Shown: positions 1 to 5,366 of the stretch, one piece after another
Numbering within the stretch: the first letter of the stretch is position 1
Layout: every line of letters starts with the position of its first letter
Source of the DNA: an uncultured Collinsella sp.
Lineage (GTDB): Bacteria; Actinomycetota; Coriobacteriia; Coriobacteriales; Coriobacteriaceae
Length of the DNA: 5,830 nt
Assembly: GCA_900764415.1 (NCBI GenBank)
Contig: CAAFOA010000172.1
Span: forward strand, 1 to 5,830
Direction of reading: 5' to 3'
Notes under the pieces: generated by a model
Database searches by the model: none
Seen by the model: the letters and a program-made list of their open reading frames with translations, nothing else
Told to the model about the DNA's origin: nothing
Program-made: the position numbers and the translations under genes

Positions 1-488
1 GCCCCTGGGCATGCGACGGGACCGTACGCGATGCCGAGCCTTTCGGCGGCCAAGCTGCCGATTTTCTTGATGAGTTGCTGAATCAGATAATCCCCCAGGT
101 CGAGTCGTCGCTTCCTCAGCCGCCCACCCGGCGCGGCATTGCCGGTTACTCGCTCGCGGGCCTCTTCGCACTCTGGTCCCTCTGGCAAACCGACGCCTTT
201 GACCGCGCCGCGAGCGCATCGGGGTCGCTATGGTTTCCCGACTTTGTCGACCGTGCCAGCACGGCCCCTTTTGCCGGCAGCCCGCAAGCCGTCTACCTGT
301 CACTCGGCAAAAAGGAAACCAAGACGCCCAACCGCATGATGCGGCATGTACTCGACGACACACGCGCGATGGAAACGTTGCTCGTCGAGCGCGGCATTCC
401 AACAACGCTGGAGCTCAACCCCGGCAATCACTTTGCCCAAACCGACTTACGCATGGCCCGCGGCATCCACTGGATACTGACACATTAA
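1..488 (+). CDS. alpha/beta-hydrolase esterase, C-terminal part (left end outside window)
   Basis: The reading frame is open from base 3 to the TAA at 486-488, giving 161 visible residues, so the true start lies left of the window. A TTG at 75 is an internal Leu codon, not a convincing start. The visible part carries the nucleophile elbow G-Y-S-L-A-G, with the serine at visible residue 50 (bases 150-152). Near the C-terminus is G-N-H-F, whose histidine (visible residue 143) is the likely catalytic base. This Ser...His layout with a short tail matches the putative-esterase group (esterase D / IroE-like) of the alpha/beta-hydrolase fold. Such enzymes cleave carboxyl esters, but the substrate cannot be told. 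No acidic triad member is assigned. The visible part has no membrane segment; a signal peptide cannot be judged without the N-terminus. Fold assignment is fairly sure; the specific role is unknown. Confidence 0.75.
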   Translation, partial: PWACDGTVRDAEPFGGQAADFLDELLNQIIPQVESSLPQPPTRRGIAGYSLAGLFALWSLWQTDAFDRAASASGSLWFPDFVDRASTAPFAGSPQAVYLSLGKKETKTPNRMMRHVLDDTRAMETLLVERGIPTTLELNPGNHFAQTDLRMARGIHWILTH

Positions 489-534
489 AAATGGTGCCCA
501 CACGCATATACGCATGGGCACCATATCTTGTTTT
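486..534. terminator. bidirectional intrinsic terminator between convergent genes
   Basis: A perfect 10-bp inverted repeat, ATGGTGCCCA (491-500) and TGGGCACCAT (515-524), encloses a 14-base loop. On the plus strand it is followed by a T-rich tail (526-534). On the minus strand it is followed by TTTTT (complement of 486-490 region). It begins 2 bases after the esterase stop and lies 26 bases beyond the permease stop, so it can end both convergent transcripts. Confidence 0.88.
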
Positions 535-549
535 AGCTGAACGCAGCTG

Positions 550-1884
550 CTACTCAGCAGCCTCCTCAAGCTCGGAGACATCAAACTCAAAGTCGTTACC
601 CGGCAGGATGGCGTTGAGCACAATGCCCACCAGTGAGCCCACGGCAATGCCGGACAGTGAAATGGTCACGCCGCCCAGCTCCAACACGATGGCACCGGCG
701 GTGCTGTACGCGATGCCGAGCGAAAGCACGAGCACCAGCGCGGCAACCAGCACGTTGCGGTTGTTCTGGAAATCGACCTGGTTCTCGATGAGGTTGCGGA
801 CGCCCACAGCGCTGATCATGCCGTAGAGCACGAGCGACACACCGCCGATCACACACGCCGGCATGGCCGCAATGACAGCCGCGAACTTGGGGCAGAACGA
901 AAGCACGATGGCGCAACACGCGGCAATTCGAATTACGCGCGGGTCGAACACGCGCGTCAGGGCGAGCACGCCGGTGTTCTCACCATACGTAGTGTTGGCC
1001 GGAGCGCCAAAGAGCGAAGCCAGAATCGTGGCAAGGCCGTCGCCGAGCAGCGTGCGATGCAGACCGGGATCGGCAATGTAGTTGCGCTCGCAAGTCGAAC
1101 CGATAGCAGAGATATCGCCGATATGCTCGATCATGGTCGCGAAGGCCAGCGGCATGATGGTGATGATGGCCGTCGTGGCAAGACCGCTATCGAACTGCGG
1201 CCCAAAGAGTGCAAACACGGTGTTGTCCCACACGATGGGCAGACCGACCCACGGAGCGGCGGCAACGCCCGAGAAATCAACCTCGCCGAGCGCAGCCGCA
1301 ACGGCATAGCTCACCACAACGCCCAGCAAAATCGGCACGATCTTGACCATGCCACGGCCCCAGATGTTGCAGATGACGATAACGGCAACGCCAATGACAG
1401 CCACAAGCCAGTTGGTCTGGCAGTTAGCAATAGCGGAACTTGCCAGGATCAAGCCGATGGAAATGACGATGGGGCCAGTCACCACCGGCGGAAAGAAACG
1501 CATGACACGCTTGGCGCCAAACGCGCGGAAGAGCGCCGCCAGCACCGGATAGAGCAGACCGGCACAAGCTACGCCCAGACAGGCGTAGGGCAAAAGCTCG
1601 GTCTCGCCGTTGGGCGCGATTGCGGCATAACCGGCAATAAAGGCAAACGATGAGCCCAAAAATGCCGGCACCTTACCGCGCGACAGGAAGTGGAACAGCA
1701 GCGTGCCCAAGCCGGCAAACAAAAGCGTTGCCGATACCGAGAGGCCGGTGAGCACGGGCACCAGCACGGTGGCGCCAAACATGGCAAACAGGTGCTGTAG
1801 GCCGAGCAGGAACATGCGCGGGCGGCCGAGCGACGATGCGTCGTAGATGGCATCGCTGACGGCGGGCGTCGAGGACTGGGACAT
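550..1884 (-). CDS. uraA: uracil permease (NCS2 / UraA-PyrP type)
   Basis: A 444-residue integral membrane protein of the nucleobase:cation symporter-2 family, expected to import uracil with protons across the cytoplasmic membrane for pyrimidine salvage. Length is close to the family norm (about 430). Family marks in order: G-L-Q-H-L-F-A-M-F-G-A-T-V-L-V-P in the first helix (residues 28-43); G-S-S-F-A-F-I-A-G in helix 3 (77-85); M-I-E-H-I-G-D (251-257) in helix 8, with the substrate-binding Glu at 253; N-T-T-Y-G-E-N (297-303) in helix 10, with the second binding Glu at 302. Where E. coli UraA has His245, this protein has Asp257, as I recall for Gram-positive relatives. The C-terminal tail is acidic. 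The ATG at 1884 has AAAGGA 5 bases upstream (1890-1895), which supports this start. It appears monocistronic, ending at the bidirectional terminator. Xanthine transport is the main alternative, but the helix 8 and 10 motifs favour uracil. Confidence 0.92.
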   Translation of the reverse strand: MSQSSTPAVSDAIYDASSLGRPRMFLLGLQHLFAMFGATVLVPVLTGLSVSATLLFAGLGTLLFHFLSRGKVPAFLGSSFAFIAGYAAIAPNGETELLPYACLGVACAGLLYPVLAALFRAFGAKRVMRFFPPVVTGPIVISIGLILASSAIANCQTNWLVAVIGVAVIVICNIWGRGMVKIVPILLGVVVSYAVAAALGEVDFSGVAAAPWVGLPIVWDNTVFALFGPQFDSGLATTAIITIMPLAFATMIEHIGDISAIGSTCERNYIADPGLHRTLLGDGLATILASLFGAPANTTYGENTGVLALTRVFDPRVIRIAACCAIVLSFCPKFAAVIAAMPACVIGGVSLVLYGMISAVGVRNLIENQVDFQNNRNVLVAALVLVLSLGIAYSTAGAIVLELGGVTISLSGIAVGSLVGIVLNAILPGNDFEFDVSELEEAAE

Positions 1885-1932
1885 GGATGTCCTTTCGAAT
1901 GGAAGGGCGATCAGGCATATCGGATAACCTGC

Positions 1933-1959
1933 CCGAACGATACGATCCGAACCATTGTA
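1933..1959 (-). promoter_or_regulatory. candidate uraA promoter with CCGAAC direct repeat
   Basis: On the minus strand a TACAAT -10 candidate lies at 1954-1959, about 70 bases before the uraA start; no good -35 is visible at the right distance. Immediately downstream the plus strand holds CCGAAC twice (1933-1938 and 1947-1952), 14 bases apart, which is about where transcription would start. CCGAAC is the core of the PurBox bound by PurR in Firmicutes, but whether such a regulator acts here is inference. No terminator for the methionine-synthase-like gene is seen in the 1885-2006 gap, so read-through into uraA is possible. Confidence 0.4.
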
Positions 1960-2006
1960 CGCGATACACTATGCCTCGCACGCGCCGTCACCTGCAAACG
2001 CTACCG

Positions 2007-3140
2007 CTATTTCCAAACGCGCTCGGCAATACGCTTGACCAGCGCGATCTTTGCCCATTGCTCGTCCTCGGTCAGCTTGTTGCCAATCTCGCAGCTGGCA
2101 AAGCCGCACTGGGGCGACAGATACAGGTTCTCGAGCGGAACATACTTTGCAGCCTCGTGAATACGCTCGACGATGGCATCCTCGGCCTCAAGCTCAGCGG
2201 CCTTGGTGGTCACCAGGCCCAACACGACCTTCTTGCCGGGAGCAACGTACTTGAGCGGCTCAAAACCACCGGCACGCGGCGTATCGAACTCCAGGTAAAA
2301 TGCGTCGACATCCTCGTTTGCGAACAGGTACGGCGCGATGGGGTCGTAGCCACCCTCAAAAGCATAGGTGGAGTGGTAGTTGCCGCGGCATACGTGCGTG
2401 TTGATAACCAAATCGTCGGGCTTGCCCGCGATGGCGGCGTTGTTGAGCGCCACGCCCAGCTCGCTTACCTTTTGCAGATCGACCGGGCTCATGCCGGTTT
2501 TGGCGACAAAATCGGTATCGCAGTAAATGCCCCAGGTGCAGTCATCAAACTGGATGTTGCGGCAGCCTGCTGCGTACAGGTCGGCAATCACCGTGCGATA
2601 AGCGGCTGCAATGGCGTCGGCAAGTTCCTCATCGGTCTTATAGACAGCGCGCAGGCTCTCCTGCTGGCCGTCGCAGCGATCGAGCGTGACCTCAGAGAAC
2701 GTCTGGATCGGCGCCGGGATGGTTTGACGCGCGACCTGGCCCTCGCCCTCGAGCGCCTTGACAAATTTGAAGTGCTCGACGAAGGGGTGGTTCTCGCCGC
2801 TAATGGGGCCGATTACCACGGCGGTGTCGGCGGTAGTCTCCTCGTCGTGGAACATATAGCCCGTACGCGAGGTGCGACGCTCGACGCCGTTCAGCCCCCA
2901 CATAAAATCGAGGTGCCAGTAGCTGCGGCGAAACTCGCCATCGGTGATGACCTGCAGGCCGGCGGCCTTCTGCTTGTTCACCAGATCGCGAATGGCATCA
3001 TCCTCGACGGCCTTGAGGCCGGCGGCGTCAAGTGTGCCCGCGGCGTAGGCGGCACGGGCGTCCTTCACGGCCTGCGGACGAAGAAAGCTGCCGACGATAT
3101 CGGCGCGAAACGGCGCGTTCGGTTGAATCGAAGTGCTCAT
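2007..3140 (-). CDS. MetE C-terminal-domain-like methyltransferase (vitamin B12-independent methionine synthase family)
   Basis: A 377-residue cytoplasmic protein matching only the catalytic C-terminal barrel of cobalamin-independent methionine synthase; full MetE is about 750 residues. The zinc site that activates the homocysteine thiol looks complete: H249-V-C251 in I-N-T-H-V-C, E284 in Y-L-E-F-D, and C345 in S-P-Q-C-G-F. The N-terminal G-S-F-L-R-P (residues 17-22) and D-G-E-F-R-R-S (67-73) motifs are typical of the short YxjG/YxjH group. The likely reaction is methyl transfer to homocysteine (or a related thiol) to give methionine; the methyl donor of short forms is not predictable from sequence. 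An ATG at 3158 gives 6 more residues but precedes the ribosome binding site; the ATG at 3140 has AAAGGGAG 6 bases upstream and is preferred. It lies downstream of a lysR gene on the same strand, with a LysR-type dyad in the gap. Confidence 0.85.
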   Translation of the reverse strand: MSTSIQPNAPFRADIVGSFLRPQAVKDARAAYAAGTLDAAGLKAVEDDAIRDLVNKQKAAGLQVITDGEFRRSYWHLDFMWGLNGVERRTSRTGYMFHDEETTADTAVVIGPISGENHPFVEHFKFVKALEGEGQVARQTIPAPIQTFSEVTLDRCDGQQESLRAVYKTDEELADAIAAAYRTVIADLYAAGCRNIQFDDCTWGIYCDTDFVAKTGMSPVDLQKVSELGVALNNAAIAGKPDDLVINTHVCRGNYHSTYAFEGGYDPIAPYLFANEDVDAFYLEFDTPRAGGFEPLKYVAPGKKVVLGLVTTKAAELEAEDAIVERIHEAAKYVPLENLYLSPQCGFASCEIGNKLTEDEQWAKIALVKRIAERVWK

Positions 3141-3146
3141 AGATAT

Positions 3147-3154
3147 CTCCCTTT
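3147..3154 (-). promoter_or_regulatory. ribosome binding site that fixes the methyltransferase start
   Basis: The minus strand reads AAAGGGAG here, 6 bases before the ATG at 3138-3140. The earlier in-frame ATG (3156-3158) lies upstream of this site and has no comparable site of its own, so the longer 383-residue reading is unlikely. Confidence 0.8.
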
Positions 3155-3181
3155 GCATTGGTTGCTTTATCGAGACAGAGT

Positions 3182-3193
3182 ATGAGCGCTCAT
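3182..3193. repeat. 12-bp perfect palindrome in the methyltransferase leader
   Basis: ATGAGCGCTCAT is its own reverse complement. It lies between the candidate -10 (3207-3212) and the ribosome binding site of the methyltransferase gene, so it would be in the 5' untranslated region or close to the transcription start. It may be an operator half of a control region, but no regulator is recognised; chance is possible. Confidence 0.35.
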
Positions 3194-3206
3194 GTGGTCA
3201 TCGTAA

Positions 3207-3248
3207 AATATACGTTTTTAACAGTTTGATATAGATGCTTCCTATATC
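3207..3248 (-). promoter_or_regulatory. candidate LysR-type operator and promoter of the methyltransferase gene
   Basis: GATATA (3228-3233) and TATATC (3243-3248) form a perfect 6-bp inverted repeat around 9 bases. Its inner T and A are separated by exactly 11 bases, the T-N11-A form known for LysR-type binding sites. On the minus strand a TATATT -10 candidate follows at 3207-3212. A 17-base spacer would put the -35 (TCTATA, a poor match) inside the dyad, which is typical of a promoter needing an activator. The regulator gene ends 47 bases away. The site geometry is seen directly; its link to the neighbouring LysR protein is inference. Confidence 0.55.
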
Positions 3249-3295
3249 AGTCTGGACTGCCATAAAGAGACTTGAACCGTGCGGAGCACAGCAGC

Positions 3296-4192
3296 CTAGA
3301 TGTGCCGACGAATCGCGTCGATATAGGCTTGGCCGTAGCGCGTGAGCGTCGTGTTCTTGCGCGTGATGATGCCAATCTCCATGTACTCGTCCACATCGAG
3401 CGGAATCGAGATAATGCCGGGGCCGTTGAGTTCATGGCTGATGACGCCCGAACACACTGTGTAGCCGTTAAGGCCCATAGCCAGGTTGAACAGCGTCGCG
3501 CGATCGCGCACGCGGATGTTCTTGCGGCGCTCAAAGGTCGAGGTCAGCTCCTCGGAATAGTAAAACGAGTTGTAGCTGCCCTGCTCGTAGGACAAAAACG
3601 GATAGTCCTCGAGATCCTCGAGTGTCACGCTGGCGTGGTCCGCCAGTGGATGGTCGGCACATACAAAGACATGCGGCGCGGCGCAGAAGAGCCCTTCGAA
3701 CACAAGCTCGTTGGCCGCCAGCATGCGCTCGATGACCTCGCGATTGTGCTCCGACAGATACAGGATGCCGAGCTCGCTTTTCATATGCGCGACGTCCTCG
3801 ATAATCTCGTGGGTCTGCTCCTCGCGCAGGGTAAAGTCGTAGCGCGCGGCATCGAACTCGCGGATCACATCGACAAACGCATTAACGGCAAAGGAATAAT
3901 GCTGGCAGCTCACACTAAAGTGCGGCACTTGCTCGGACGCGCCCTTGTACTTGCCTTCGAGCAGATCGGCCTGGTCGAGCACCTGTCGAGCGTAGCCCAA
4001 GAAGGTCTCGCCCTCCTCGGACACAATGACGCCCTTGTTGGTGCGCTCAAAGATGTGCACACCCATCTCGTTTTCGAGATCACGAATCGATGCGGTAATC
4101 GAAGGCTGCGACACAAAGAGTCGGCGCGAGGCCTCGGTGATGCTGCCGCATTCGGCAACTTTGACGACATATCTGAGCTGCTGGAGCTTCAT
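3296..4192 (-). CDS. LysR-family transcriptional regulator
   Basis: A 298-residue protein, the usual LysR length. Residues 1-60 are the winged helix-turn-helix: M-K-L-Q-Q-L-R-Y-V-V opens it, A-S-R-R-L-F-V-S-Q-P-S-I-T-A-S-I (21-36) holds the recognition helix, and L-E-N-E-M-G-V-H-I-F-E-R-T (39-51) the wing. A linker helix follows to about residue 85, then the periplasmic-binding-protein-like effector domain to the end. The ligand is not predictable. The open frame continues upstream to 4399, but that extension is low in complexity and overlaps the HAD gene; the ATG at 4192 has AAGGAG 6 bases upstream (4199-4204) and begins at the conserved family N-terminus. It sits 10 bases after the HAD gene and is probably co-transcribed with it. 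The gene downstream is methionine-synthase-like with a LysR-type dyad in front, so control of sulfur amino acid metabolism is a reasonable inference. Confidence 0.92.
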   Translation of the reverse strand: MKLQQLRYVVKVAECGSITEASRRLFVSQPSITASIRDLENEMGVHIFERTNKGVIVSEEGETFLGYARQVLDQADLLEGKYKGASEQVPHFSVSCQHYSFAVNAFVDVIREFDAARYDFTLREEQTHEIIEDVAHMKSELGILYLSEHNREVIERMLAANELVFEGLFCAAPHVFVCADHPLADHASVTLEDLEDYPFLSYEQGSYNSFYYSEELTSTFERRKNIRVRDRATLFNLAMGLNGYTVCSGVISHELNGPGIISIPLDVDEYMEIGIITRKNTTLTRYGQAYIDAIRRHI

Positions 4193-4198
4193 GGCTGT

Positions 4199-4204
4199 CT
4201 CCTT
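4199..4204 (-). promoter_or_regulatory. lysR ribosome binding site overlapping the HAD stop
   Basis: AAGGAG on the minus strand, 6 bases before the lysR ATG. Its first two bases lie within the TAA stop codon of the HAD gene (4203-4205), which suggests coupled translation and settles the lysR start at 4192. Confidence 0.75.
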
Positions 4205-5111
4205 AGCTGTTCGCGAGATTCGCGTCGGCCGCACCCTCCTGGCGCATAAACGGCGGCATCTCCCCCGTCGCGGCGCAGGCGGCAATCTGATGCAGGGCCC
4301 CGGCAACCGCATCGTCCGCCGCAGCGCCGATATGCCAGCGCGCGGCAGCCGTGACGGCCTCGTTGGCATTGGCGACTGCAACGGAGTTGGGAACGGCATC
4401 GATCATGGGCAGGTCGTTATCGGAATCGCCAAATACGGCCACCTCGTCGGGCGTCAGGCCCAAAGTGCGCGCCAGCTCCAGCGCAGCGCAGCCCTTGTCC
4501 CAACCGGCCGGAAGGATGTCAAACAGGCGCACACGGTTGTTGGGGAACACAAGCGAGAGTTCCGGCACCTCAGCGGCAACGCGCTCGCGTAGCTCCGCGA
4601 GTTCCTCACGCGAGCGGGCACTCCAGATATTCGCCTTAAACACCGGCGCGCCATCGACGACGGGACGGCACGGGGCTTCTTCGCCTTTGAGCCATGCGTT
4701 GCCGCCCGACTCCATGGCGCGACGAACGCGCTCGGGGTCACTCGTCACGCAATAGGCATCGTTGCCCCAAAAGTCATCGCCCAGGCTATAGACCTTCAGA
4801 TAGGTATCGTCGGTCTCTTGCTCCAGATAGTCGGCAAGACGCATGAGGGCACCGCTGTCGCTCGCACGGGAGGCAACAACCTCGCCGTCAACAAACATCA
4901 CCTGGCCGTTACAGAACGCGCCAGTCGAGAAGCACTCGGAACGATTTTTGAACATCCAGCCCATCGCGGACGGCTGGCGACCCGAAACCGGGCCAAAGTG
5001 CAGACCCGCCGCCTGCATGGCATGAATGCCCTCGATGGCGTAGTCGCTGGCTCCGTCATGCCCGGCTGGAATCAGCGTATCGTCCATATCGGTCAGCACA
5101 AGTTTAATCAT
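4203..5111 (-). CDS. HAD-superfamily phosphatase, Cof type (subfamily IIB)
   Basis: A 302-residue soluble protein with all four haloacid dehalogenase motifs. Motif I is D8-M-D10-D-T-L, with D8 the expected phosphorylated nucleophile and D10 the acid/base. Motif II is S43-G-R. Motif III is K206 in G-W-D-K-G-C. Motif IV is G-D229-S-D231-N-D233, the magnesium site. The roughly 130-residue cap between motifs II and III marks the C2/IIB (Cof) group, which hydrolyses small phosphorylated metabolites such as sugar or cofactor phosphates; the substrate is not predictable. The ATG at 5111 begins right at the conserved motif I strand (M-I-K-L-V-L-T-D), so the start is convincing, though the ribosome binding site is only a run of G (5116-5120). 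The last 15 or so residues are weakly conserved tail. It is the first gene of a likely two-gene operon with lysR and diverges from thiM. Confidence 0.9.
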   Translation of the reverse strand: MIKLVLTDMDDTLIPAGHDGASDYAIEGIHAMQAAGLHFGPVSGRQPSAMGWMFKNRSECFSTGAFCNGQVMFVDGEVVASRASDSGALMRLADYLEQETDDTYLKVYSLGDDFWGNDAYCVTSDPERVRRAMESGGNAWLKGEEAPCRPVVDGAPVFKANIWSARSREELAELRERVAAEVPELSLVFPNNRVRLFDILPAGWDKGCAALELARTLGLTPDEVAVFGDSDNDLPMIDAVPNSVAVANANEAVTAAARWHIGAAADDAVAGALHQIAACAATGEMPPFMRQEGAADANLANS

Positions 5112-5139
5112 AAGGCCCCCATTCGTATCGGTCCTACCT

Positions 5140-5145
5140 ATTGTA
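5140..5145 (-). promoter_or_regulatory. candidate -10 for the HAD-lysR operon
   Basis: The minus strand reads TACAAT, 28 bases before the HAD start. No convincing -35 is found at 16-18 bases; that position falls within the inverted repeat at 5149-5183, so a bound protein could block or help this promoter. Confidence 0.4.
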
Positions 5146-5148
5146 ACG

Positions 5149-5183
5149 ACCTGCCAAAATAAACCTGTCCCTTTTTGGCAGGT
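5149..5183. repeat. 11-bp perfect inverted repeat, probable operator between divergent genes
   Basis: ACCTGCCAAAA (5149-5159) and TTTTGGCAGGT (5173-5183) are exact reverse complements separated by 13 bases. The repeat lies between the HAD-lysR operon and thiM, just upstream of the candidate HAD -10 and of a weak candidate thiM -10 (TATAGG, 5191-5196). No T-run follows the hairpin on the plus strand, and on the minus strand a promoter element follows, so a DNA-binding site is more likely than a terminator. The cognate protein is not recognised. Confidence 0.55.
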
Positions 5184-5209
5184 GCGTTAGTATAGGGAAC
5201 AACAGATTC

Positions 5210-5303
5210 GATGCGGGAGTGCCGGCGGTGCAAACCACAAGGCTGAGAGGGCATAGGGCCCAATCCTTTGAACCTGTCAGTTAATGCTGGCGTAGGGAGC
5301 ATG
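5210..5303 (+). ncRNA. TPP riboswitch (THI element) in the thiM leader
   Basis: The conserved thiamin pyrophosphate aptamer is readable in order: GGGAGTGCC (5215-5223), CTGAGAGG (5243-5250), CCTTTGAACCTG (5265-5276), and GTTAATGCTGGCGTAGGGA (5280-5298). P1 can close through ATGC (5211-5214) with GCAT (5299-5302), and P5 through CAG (5278-5280) with CTG (5287-5289). CTGAGAG is the usual pyrimidine-sensing segment, and the GAACCTG and GCGTAGGGA segments form the pyrophosphate arm. It is followed directly by thiM, a thiamin salvage gene, so binding of TPP is expected to lower thiM expression. The identification rests on the aptamer and on the gene it precedes, which agree. Confidence 0.96.
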
Positions 5304-5313
5304 CCGCCTTTAC

Positions 5314-5344
5314 AGGGGCGGTGTCTATGAAAAGCGCCCCTTTT
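5314..5344 (+). terminator. intrinsic terminator of the riboswitch expression platform
   Basis: AGGGGCG (5314-5320) pairs with CGCCCCT (5335-5341) around a 14-base loop and runs into TTTT (5341-5344). A competing stem, CCGCC (5304-5308) with GGCGG (5317-5321), extendable with wobble pairs back to 5301 and out to 5324, shares bases with both this terminator and the 3' strand of riboswitch P1. TPP binding would hold P1, free the terminator and stop transcription; without TPP the competing stem would act as antiterminator. The pairings are seen; the switching is inferred. Confidence 0.72.
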
Positions 5345-5346
5345 CT

Positions 5347-5361
5347 ATGCCAAGGAGGCAT
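5347..5361 (+). promoter_or_regulatory. thiM ribosome binding site within a small hairpin
   Basis: ATGCC (5347-5351) and GGCAT (5357-5361) flank a 5-base loop. The Shine-Dalgarno AAGGAGG (5352-5358) occupies the loop and the first two bases of the 3' arm. It stands 8 bases before the GTG at 5367 and decides that start. The hairpin could limit ribosome access, though a 5-bp stem is modest. Confidence 0.6.
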
Positions 5362-5366
5362 GTGCA

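Noticed and set aside
24..721. Shared 16-base word GTACGCGATGCCGAGC at 24-39 and 706-721
   Set aside because: It falls inside two unrelated coding regions in different frames and strands, with no further similarity around it; likely chance in GC-rich coding sequence.
3141..3158. Methyltransferase start at the ATG of 3156-3158
   Set aside because: The ribosome binding site lies between this ATG and the one at 3140, so it serves the later start.
1887..3185. Long plus-strand open frame of 432 codons
   Set aside because: It lies opposite the methyltransferase gene, whose zinc motifs and ribosome binding site are clear. Its protein has no recognisable family motif; long antisense frames are common at this GC content.
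3278..3288. Small hairpin after the lysR stop as a terminator
   Set aside because: Only about 4 bp of stem (GTGC/GCAC) and no proper T-run follows, so it is too weak to call.
3272..4249. Plus-strand open frame of 325 codons
   Set aside because: Antisense shadow of the LysR gene, whose helix-turn-helix and length fit the family well.
4193..4399. N-terminal extension of the LysR protein from an ATG at 4399
   Set aside because: It overlaps the HAD gene by about 200 bases, is rich in Pro and Arg without family similarity, and the ATG at 4192 has a good ribosome binding site and begins at the conserved N-terminus.
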